From Coriobacteriales bacterium (lineage in GTDB: Bacteria > Actinomycetota > Coriobacteriia > Coriobacteriales > UBA8131), in assembly GCA_031277035.1 (NCBI GenBank), contig JAISLY010000060.1:22446-86445 (forward strand): a stretch of DNA of 64,000 bases, written 5' to 3'. Positions 28,651-36,397 of the stretch are shown one piece after another; position 1 is the first letter of the stretch, and each line of letters starts with the position of its first letter. Under the pieces are notes generated by a model that saw nothing but the letters and a program-made list of their open reading frames with translations, was not told where the DNA came from and made no database searches. A program made the translations under genes and the position numbers.

Positions 28651-29340
28651 TTAGCGTTTGGGGGGACTGATACGCACAACACTGATTTGCAGACGATTGT
28701 TTTCATTGCGGCCCTGCCCCAAAGCCTGGGGCACCAGCGAAATGACCTGCGAACTGCCATCCGCGCAGGCTACGGTGCAGCCCCAGGCCTCTCCACTCAG
28801 GTCAAGATAGCCCGCCGTAACAAGTTCAACGCCCGCAGCCTGAAGATTCTGGAGAATTCCGCGCGCAACCTCCTCGCAGCCTCCTTCACTCAGGCCACGC
28901 CATCTCTCGGTCGTCGAAGTTCGCTGATATTCAAGCGCCGTCGTGTCCGGAGGCATCGCCACCGGACAGGGGGTCATGGCAAACGAAGCGCTGCCTGGGA
29001 CGGACGATGTGTCGCCGGCGTCTGCGTCGCGGGAGACGGTACCTCCGACATCTGCGTCGCGAGAGGCACCGACACCATCTTCGGCGGCACCGGCACCATC
29101 TCCGGCGGCACCGGCACCGGAGGCTGTTTTGTCGGAAGCCTCACGGTTGTCCTCCATCCCAGAAAGAGCGCCCTGGGCAAGGCAGATCGATACCACGAGC
29201 GACAGCACACAGGCGCCAAGCGGCAGAAATGGCCGTGGCGCATGGGATGGTGCTGCGCTGCTGTCTGCCGTGCGCCTCTCAGAAACCGTCTCCAGCGATT
29301 CTGCTGGGTGCAAAACGGGTATGTTGCCCCCACGCTTCAC
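28651..29340 (-). CDS. Hypothetical secreted/membrane-anchored protein of Tad locus
   Basis: GTG at 29340 overlaps flp stop; single TM RPFLPLGACVLSLVVSICLAQGAL followed by Ala/Gly-rich repeats. Confidence 0.55.
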   Translation of the reverse strand: MKRGGNIPVLHPAESLETVSERRTADSSAAPSHAPRPFLPLGACVLSLVVSICLAQGALSGMEDNREASDKTASGAGAAGDGAGAAEDGVGASRDADVGGTVSRDADAGDTSSVPGSASFAMTPCPVAMPPDTTALEYQRTSTTERWRGLSEGGCEEVARGILQNLQAAGVELVTAGYLDLSGEAWGCTVACADGSSQVISLVPQALGQGRNENNRLQISVVRISPPKR

Positions 29341-29681
29341 AGTCCGTTGATCCCATCTGATATGTTGCCCCAAAGTTCTTGAAGCTTGCCTCTGAAGGCG
29401 ACGACCGCAATGATCGCGATGACAACCAGCACGCCGACGAGAATTGCGTATTCCGTTGTTCCCTGACCCCGTGCATCCCGCAGACAACGATCTCCTCGCA
29501 TCACCACGGTCTTGAGGCCAGCCTGCCAGCGCTCACACAGCGCCACATACCAGGCATGCGCCTTTGCATATGTGGATAAGCCAGTCCTTACCACCGCCGT
29601 CTCCGCGCACCGTGCGCGTACCTTCGCGCAGTGCTCTTGCAGGCGCATAAGCGTACGATTCCCTGTAAACATCTTTCTCAC
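29337..29681 (-). CDS. flp: Flp-type pilin with unusually long leader or internal start
   Basis: GQGTTEYAILVGVLVVIAIIAVVAFRGKLQELWGNISDGINGL class III prepilin core. Confidence 0.75.
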   Translation of the reverse strand: MRKMFTGNRTLMRLQEHCAKVRARCAETAVVRTGLSTYAKAHAWYVALCERWQAGLKTVVMRGDRCLRDARGQGTTEYAILVGVLVVIAIIAVVAFRGKLQELWGNISDGINGL

Positions 29682-30508
29682 CCTATCCTTTCCATCAAAT
29701 CCAATACGATTGGGCCCATCACCAATAACAACATCGCCGGCAAAATCAGTGCGCCGGTTGGCAACAGCATCTTTACCGGAGCCTTTGCCACCAGAGCCTC
29801 GCGCTTGGCCCTGTAGTCCTTGCGAGCCTCGCTTGCCAGGTCCCCAAGCAGGCGCGTCATCGGCGCCCCGTACCGTAAACTCCGAAGCACCGTCGCCACG
29901 AAACGTCCAAAGAACGGAGTGGCCACCTGCTGCCCCAACTCCCGCATACCCGCCTCACGGCTTACCAGACCCCGCTGCCATATCTCCAATGGGCCCTTGC
30001 AGAGACGGGCAAGCGGAGTCTCAAAGCGACAGGTATAGAGCTCAAACGCCTGGTCAAAGCCCATGCCCGCACGCATGCCAAGCGCGATTACCTCAAGCAT
30101 CGCAGGCAAATCCCGTTCGTAATTTGCCTGCATACGATTCTCTGCCTGGCGCTGAGAGAGACGTGCCTGAAGGAATCCGAGGAGAGGTATGCGAGCACGG
30201 CCAGTCGAGAACGCGGCTCGCGAGGAGGGCATATCTGCTGTGCCCAGAGCTGCCGTATCGCGGGCTGCCGTATCGCGGGCTGCCGCGTTGAGGGCTGCTG
30301 TGTCCGAAGCAACCGTGCCCGCAGATTGCGTCGTCGTGGAGCCAGCAGAGAGGGGCAGGCGTCCCAGGCCTCCCAGGCCTCCCAGGCGTGCGTGCATCTG
30401 TTGGCGATTGCGGATGCGCATGCGGTGTTTCAGCAGCTCACCACAACACAGGTATACGGCAACAGCTCCGCTGCCAAGCGCTATCGACAGACACACAGAC
30501 AACCACAT
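29678..30508 (-). CDS. tadC: Type II secretion system F family protein, TadC-like
   Basis: YERDLPAMLEVIALGMRAGMGFDQAFELYTCRFETPLARLCK; C-terminal TMs. Confidence 0.85.
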   Translation of the reverse strand: MWLSVCLSIALGSGAVAVYLCCGELLKHRMRIRNRQQMHARLGGLGGLGRLPLSAGSTTTQSAGTVASDTAALNAAARDTAARDTAALGTADMPSSRAAFSTGRARIPLLGFLQARLSQRQAENRMQANYERDLPAMLEVIALGMRAGMGFDQAFELYTCRFETPLARLCKGPLEIWQRGLVSREAGMRELGQQVATPFFGRFVATVLRSLRYGAPMTRLLGDLASEARKDYRAKREALVAKAPVKMLLPTGALILPAMLLLVMGPIVLDLMERIG

Positions 30509-30536
30509 CAGACTTCTCCTTTCTTCTCCCCTTGCT

Positions 30537-31616
30537 CTATTCCAGGTCGATTCCCAGGATTCGGCGAATGGAAAGTACCCCTGCAAGCTCCATGCCCAAA
30601 GCGACGACAAGAATGGCCAGACCTGCGAAGCTCGAGAAGAAGGCCTGGAGATACCCTTCCATCGCCAGTGAGAGCACAGCGATCAGAACAAGCGGCATAA
30701 GGGCGACAATCCGTGCCGAAAGACGGGCTTGAGCGGTCTGCACGCTCAGCTGGCGACGCAGGTCGCCAGCTGCCAAGACGGCGCTGGCTGCGCTCTCCAG
30801 AAGTTCCTGAAGGCTTCCTCCCGTGCGATGCTGCACCTCCAGGGCGACGATGGCAAAGCGCAGTTCCGCAGCGCTCGTCCGCTGTTCAAGGCTGCCCAGA
30901 GCCTCCTCGATGCTTCGCCCCGCAGCAACATCGCAGACCGCTTGCCACAGTTCTGCGCCCAGAGGGTCAGGCGTCTCAGCCGCTGTCTGTTCCAGCGCCT
31001 GTTGCAGGGAGTACCCGGCTGAGAAGCACAGACCGATGGAGCGCAGGGCCTCGGGTATCTGTTCACGAAGACGGCTTTCCCACTCGCGAAGCGTCCGTTC
31101 GGCGATGTTCGCAGTCAACATGACGAAAAGCACTGCCGCGCAAAGCCCGACGAGGGCAATCCCACTCAAAAGCCAAACGAGGATGAACCCTGCCAATGCG
31201 ATAAGAAGCAGCAGTTCACAGACCTGTTGTGTTCCCGATACGAAACCTCGAATCCGCAGAGCGGAGACCTCCCTCTGCAAAACTCTTGCCACCCGCGCGC
31301 TCCTTATGAGCGCTTGCGCGAGAAGACGAAACGGTCGCACGCCGTTTCTCAACAGGTCGCTGAGCACGATGCCACATCCCGCGGCCACCACACCAATCAT
31401 GCCTTTTGAGCGAGCGCCCAGGTTCCGTACCAAGCTTGCCTGTCGTGTGTCTGCAGCGCCCGCGCTGCCAGGAATACGGGCTCCCTCTTCAAGAAAACGC
31501 GCCCGGGCCTGGGCAATGCGGGCAAACCGTCGCAAGGCAAAAAGCGAGGGTGGGAGAAGGAGCGCTCCGCACGCCCCGGCGGCGGCAATCGAGAGTATCA
31601 ACAGCAGGTGAGACAT
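30537..31616 (-). CDS. tadB: Type II secretion system F family protein, TadB-like
   Basis: REQIPEALRSIGLCFSAGYSLQQALEQTAAETPDPLGAELWQAVCDVAAGRSIEEALGSLEQRTS. Confidence 0.87.
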   Translation of the reverse strand: MSHLLLILSIAAAGACGALLLPPSLFALRRFARIAQARARFLEEGARIPGSAGAADTRQASLVRNLGARSKGMIGVVAAGCGIVLSDLLRNGVRPFRLLAQALIRSARVARVLQREVSALRIRGFVSGTQQVCELLLLIALAGFILVWLLSGIALVGLCAAVLFVMLTANIAERTLREWESRLREQIPEALRSIGLCFSAGYSLQQALEQTAAETPDPLGAELWQAVCDVAAGRSIEEALGSLEQRTSAAELRFAIVALEVQHRTGGSLQELLESAASAVLAAGDLRRQLSVQTAQARLSARIVALMPLVLIAVLSLAMEGYLQAFFSSFAGLAILVVALGMELAGVLSIRRILGIDLE

Positions 31617-33058
31617 GCTCGCCACCTTTCCAACTCCTTCGCCTCAATCTCATCAATCGCAGGAGGCAGAGCAGCATCTTCCAGCCAGGGCGGCACAGCC
31701 CGCCAGAGATAGGCAGCCTGCCTCACATTCCACGAGACCAACGTCTGCAGCTCGACACCAGAACGACCGTGTCCATGTTGCCCAGCGCCCGCGCCCGCAG
31801 CGGCGCCCGCAGCGGCGTCGCCCGATTGCCCAAAAGCGGCGTCGGATGGCTCGGCTCCAGCATCAGCACCGGCGCCGTCCAAACGTCTGGCGTCAGTGCC
31901 GCCTGAACAAAGGCAGACGCTTGTTACTCTTCGTACGCCGTCGGCAGCCCGGTCTATCTGCACAATCAAATCGAAGGCCGTCGCAATCTGCTGCTCGATG
32001 ACCTCGACAGGCAGATCCATGCCAAAGCGCGCCATCATCACCAGGCGGTTTATGACGTCGCCCGGCGAGTTTGCGTGCAGCGTGGTCATCGAGCCATCGT
32101 GGCCGGTGTTCATCGCCTGGAGCATGTCGAGCGCCTCGGCACCACGACATTCACCGACAACAATGCGATCAGGCCGCATCCTGAGCGCATTTGCGACCAG
32201 GTCGCGGATGCTCACCTCGCCCGTACCCTCCGCATTACGCATCCGGGCCTCAAGTCGCACCACATGAGGATGCGTGAGAAAGCGCAGCTCGGCGGCATCC
32301 TCAATGGTGATGATGCGTTCATTGGAGGGAATTTCAACAGAAAGCGCGTTCAGCAATGTGGTCTTGCCCGCGCCGGTGCCTCCGCTGACGGCGATGCTCC
32401 TGCGACAGATGACCGCCCACCTCAGCAACTGGCTCAACTCAAGGCTCATGGTGCCGCGCCTGACCAGCTCCCTCAGCGTATAGGGCGCGTCGCTGAACTT
32501 CCGTATAGTGAGAACCGGCCCGTCGACAGCAAGTGGCGGAATGACAACATTGATGCGATGCCCCTGGGGTAGACGGGCGCTGACAAGAGGGCTCTGCTCA
32601 TCGACCCGCCGCCCCAGCGGCCCGACGATGCGGTCGATAACCATGCGAAGCTGCTGCTCATCGGCAAAAGTCACCGAACTGGGCGCTATCTTGCCTTCGC
32701 GCTCATAGAAGACCGCGTGAGGGCCGTTGACCATGATTTCGGTCACTGAGGGGTCGATGAGCAGCTCCTCAAGCGGACCGAGGCCCAGCGTGAGGTTCAG
32801 TACCTCCGAGATCAACTCTGCGCGACCGCCTGCCTCCATATGCGCGTATTCCTGACCCTGGGCGATCTGTTCAAGGACGGCACTGACCTCCCGCTGGGCA
32901 CGCTGCCGGTCTTCGGCCAGAAGTGCCGCAATCCGTTTGCTTGGCAGGCGTCGATAGAGCAGGTCGCGCAGGCGGGTGCGCTGTTCGGTGCGCTGCGTTC
33001 CCGCGACAAGCTGCGGCGTATCGCAGCCTGGCTGCTCCAGATACTCAAGAAGGGACAT
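31598..33058 (-). CDS. cpaF: CpaF/TadA secretion ATPase
   Basis: [87 protein letters not shown]. Confidence 0.95.
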   Translation of the reverse strand: [486 protein letters not shown]

Positions 33059-34472
33059 GGCCAAGCCTTCCCAAGCCGGAGAAAAGCCCGCCCAGACCAG
33101 CAAGGCGCCGCCCAAAACCTCTGGCCTCATCCGTACTGCCATCACCGGCGTTACGCGCGTCGCGTCTGCCGTCGCGTCTGCCGTCGCGTGGCCCGTCGCC
33201 GACCCTGCCCACCGCGCGACCGCCCTCGACGAACAGGCACTCGACGGTCAGCTGCTCGAACAGGGAATCGAGTGAGGCGACAAAGGCGTTTTTGCTGTGC
33301 GCAAGTTCTTTCGGGCAACCGAGGGAAAGCAGTTCGTCTACCAGGGTGCCCCCATCGGCAAGCTCGCAGACGTCCGCCCCTCCCAGGGCCAGAGAGACAT
33401 CCTGAACGCCGAGGGCCGCATAGCGTCCACAACCGTTGAGGGCGTACAGGAAGCGTGCCTGGGGAACCTGCAGGCGGATGCAGAGATCAGCCGCCTGCCT
33501 GCAGGCGTTTACCGAGGTAGAACGCTGGTCCATCAGAAAGACAAGATGGCTGCACCTGCGGGCGAGCACGGCATGGAGATCGCTCCAGAAAGAGCCGGTG
33601 TTGGCGATGACCAGATCGAAGGCAGACGTAAGGCAGTCGAGGAAAGAGGGGATGTCGGCAAGGAGCACCTCGGCCTGCTCCGGCTGCGATGGAGCCTCGA
33701 CGATGAGTAACTCACCGGTATCGACTCCGCCAGCAGAGAGACGACTGAGTTCTCCCAGGGGAATTTTGCGCAGATGTCCCCGCTCCTCTTTTCCCGCCAG
33801 ATAGGCGATGTCCCCAAACTGCAGGTCAAGGTCGATAAGGGCCGTGCGCAGGCCTCGCCTTTGCGCCACCAGGGCAAGCATCAGGGAAACGGCGCTTTTG
33901 CCAACGCCACCACGCCCTGAGAAGATGCCCGCCAACAGTCCTGGTGACGCTGAGAGCGCGGAGCTTTCTCCAGAAACAGGCACGGCAGAGGGGGCGAGAG
34001 GTGCTGCCGGTGCGGCAACCTGGGGGGAGGTCTTTTCCCGGGAGATGTGCGCCGGGGGTTGTGCAGGAGCAGGCTGCGTTGAGGGTTGTGCAGGAGCAGG
34101 CTGCGTTGAGGGTTTTTGCGTTGAGGACGCCGGCAGCGTGGACTGCCGCTCTCCCGGGAGGAATGGCTCGAGGAGTTGTTCTGCCTGTGCGGGGCTTATC
34201 ACCTCCCGAATGCCCGCAGCCCGGGCCCGACCTACAAGAGCATGCGTCGGTGCCGCTTCAGCAAGATACACGTCACGCTCCGGCGCATCGGCACAAAGCG
34301 CGGCCGCAAGGTTTATGGGAGTAATCTCTCCGCCGGTGCAGACAATTACCGGTGTGGAGGAAGGTTCATTTCGCAGAGCCTCGCGACAGGCGGCGCTGGA
34401 GATAAACGTGCGGGCCTCTCGCAGGGTATCGACCTCGGGGTAAAACGCATAGGCCGCCACAAGACTATTCAC
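33045..34472 (-). CDS. CpaE/TadZ-like P-loop pilus assembly protein
   Basis: GIFSGRGGVGKSAVSLMLALVAQRRGLRTALIDLDLQFGDIAYLAG; N-terminal receiver-like region; GTG start overlapping cpaB stop. Confidence 0.82.
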   Translation of the reverse strand: MNSLVAAYAFYPEVDTLREARTFISSAACREALRNEPSSTPVIVCTGGEITPINLAAALCADAPERDVYLAEAAPTHALVGRARAAGIREVISPAQAEQLLEPFLPGERQSTLPASSTQKPSTQPAPAQPSTQPAPAQPPAHISREKTSPQVAAPAAPLAPSAVPVSGESSALSASPGLLAGIFSGRGGVGKSAVSLMLALVAQRRGLRTALIDLDLQFGDIAYLAGKEERGHLRKIPLGELSRLSAGGVDTGELLIVEAPSQPEQAEVLLADIPSFLDCLTSAFDLVIANTGSFWSDLHAVLARRCSHLVFLMDQRSTSVNACRQAADLCIRLQVPQARFLYALNGCGRYAALGVQDVSLALGGADVCELADGGTLVDELLSLGCPKELAHSKNAFVASLDSLFEQLTVECLFVEGGRAVGRVGDGPRDGRRDGRRDARNAGDGSTDEARGFGRRLAGLGGLFSGLGRLGHVPS

Positions 34473-35478
34473 GGTCAATCCCACCCTCGCCACCAGCGAG
34501 GCCAGCGCCCTCGCCACCGACGCCACCCTCGTCGCCGACGCCACCCGCAAGGCCCACACCCGCGCCACCAACGCCACCCGCGCCCGCCGCACCATCAGCC
34601 GCGCCCTCGTTCGCGTCATCCGCGCCTGTGAGACCCGCGCCGCCAACGCCACCAGCGAGACCAGCGCCCGCGCCGCCCTCGAAATCGCCATTGCTGCCAA
34701 CCGTTCCACTATCGGCGTCTTTGAGCTCCTCTTCGGGGTTACCTGGCTCAGGGTCATCACCGGTCTCAAGATCCTCCAGGCCAATCCCAGTACCGGGCAA
34801 GACGAGATACAGGCTTTTGTCGCGTGAGGCGGCAATCAGTTCCTGCACCCGATGCGGCTCGATGGCAAGAGTCACCCAGGCAAGCGCTTTTCGTGTGGCA
34901 ACGTCTCCAAAAAGGCGAGACCCTGACGAGGTCGCCGCCGATGTGCCATCGATTGCTCCGTTGCTGGTCTCAAGTACCAGAACATCCTCAGCAAGCAGCT
35001 CAACTGCCGAGGGGCCGGCGGCATAGACCATGATGATCGAACCGACACGGATAGCGCCGCCCACCGCAAGCACGTCGTCGGTGGGAATGCTGACCGCACA
35101 GAAGCCCGCGGGCACGCTGAGTGCCTCAGCCGAAGCGCTCCCGTCGCCAAGTTTGGCTGCAACCACCGGTTCGTTGCACAGAAGAGGCAGTGCCAGCATC
35201 TGTCCGAAGACCTCCTTCTGCTCGCCCAAGGCACCCTCGGGCAGCAGATCGCTCAGCCAGAGCTGTGAACTCACGTTATCGGCACTCAGCGTCTCTCCTG
35301 CCGCTATGTCGCGCGTTGCCACAAACACCTCAATCTGATCGCCTCCATAAGAGGTAAGTGCCCGTTGCCTCGACTCGGTTGCCTCAGCACGTATTCCAGA
35401 GGCGTAAAGCGCCATCGCCAACGCAGCTACTGCGGCACAAAGCAGGGCCAGTGCCGTCCTCTTTCTCGACCAGCTCAT
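34465..35478 (-). CDS. cpaB: CpaB/RcpC-like SAF domain protein with Gly-rich repetitive C-terminus
   Basis: EVFVATRDIAAGETLSADNVSSQLWLSDLLPEGALG; N-terminal TM; tail GGVGGAGVGLAGGVGDEGG. Confidence 0.8.
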   Translation of the reverse strand: MSWSRKRTALALLCAAVAALAMALYASGIRAEATESRQRALTSYGGDQIEVFVATRDIAAGETLSADNVSSQLWLSDLLPEGALGEQKEVFGQMLALPLLCNEPVVAAKLGDGSASAEALSVPAGFCAVSIPTDDVLAVGGAIRVGSIIMVYAAGPSAVELLAEDVLVLETSNGAIDGTSAATSSGSRLFGDVATRKALAWVTLAIEPHRVQELIAASRDKSLYLVLPGTGIGLEDLETGDDPEPGNPEEELKDADSGTVGSNGDFEGGAGAGLAGGVGGAGLTGADDANEGAADGAAGAGGVGGAGVGLAGGVGDEGGVGGEGAGLAGGEGGIDRE

Positions 35479-35814
35479 ACCGCTCCCCCTTCTTCTCTCA
35501 ATTCTTGCCTGTCGTCAGGCGAATGAACGGGCGGAGGGCGAAGTATGAAGCACGGGCCTTTCCCAACTCTGAACATCGTCCAAATCGAATCTGACCGAAA
35601 GCCGATGCGTATCCGAACAGAGCCTGTCAGAAGACCGAATCTGCAGCCTCGAAGCGTGAATGCCCTGGCCAACAGGAAGTCTGGCCAAAGAATCAGTTTT
35701 TTACTTTTATACTAGCTTATTGCCAGCTGGTCTATTTGAGGCGCCGAGCGGTTTTACGGCTCGCCCCTCTTGCCAGGCTTCGTGCTTTCGGCTATATTCG
35801 CGGCGAACCGTATG

Positions 35815-35965
35815 AGCCGCATCCCTGAACCCCTTGGGGGTACCCGGTGGACTGGGCTGCGGCCTGTGTGGAATGACGCGTGTGGAATGACGCGTGTGGA
35901 ATTGCACACATGGAATGACACGGTATCCCTGAAACCCCTTGGGGGTACCTTTTGCCTGAGGCTCG
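35815..35965. repeat. Direct repeats: ATCCCTGAA(A)CCCCTTGGGGGTACC x2 flanking TGTGGAATGACGCG x2
   Basis: Copies at about 35822 and 35926 with tgtggaatgac repeats between. Confidence 0.85.
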
Positions 35966-36000
35966 TTGAGGGGTCCACCCTCAGTTGAGAGGAGCACGAG

Positions 36001-36189
36001 ATGCCACATCCGATTATCAACACCGATGAGTGTTCAGCCTGCGGGATCTGCGTTGACGCCTGCCCACAGGATGTGCTTGACATTGTCCGTGACGCGGCGG
36101 CCGTCGTGAACGAAGACAACTGTATCGGCTGCGGAGACTGCATGGAAGAATGCCCGATGGGCGCAATCGAAGAGATTGAGGAGGACTGA
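36001..36189 (+). CDS. 2x[4Fe-4S] ferredoxin
   Basis: CSACGICVDACPQDVL and CIGCGDCMEECPMGAI. Confidence 0.95.
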   Translation: MPHPIINTDECSACGICVDACPQDVLDIVRDAAAVVNEDNCIGCGDCMEECPMGAIEEIEED

Positions 36190-36202
36190 ACACCTGTGCT
36201 AT

Positions 36203-36219
36203 CGGGGGCTTTGCCCCCG
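36203..36219 (+). terminator. Hairpin CGGGGGC-ttt-GCCCCCG after ferredoxin gene
   Basis: Perfect inverted repeat 14 bp after the stop; no clear T-run. Confidence 0.5.
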
Positions 36220-36397
36220 CAAACCCTCCCCTATTCTCCCTATTCCTCTCCTACCCGAAGTGCTAAATGAGGATTCTTCCGCATTTTCGCCCACTTCTCT
36301 GCGGTACTATGTTCACAGACACAAAAATGCTCTGAGAAAAGCGGCTTGAGTGCCGTGCGCCCTGTTGTGGGCGCGCAATCAGAAGGAGGTCGGGAAC

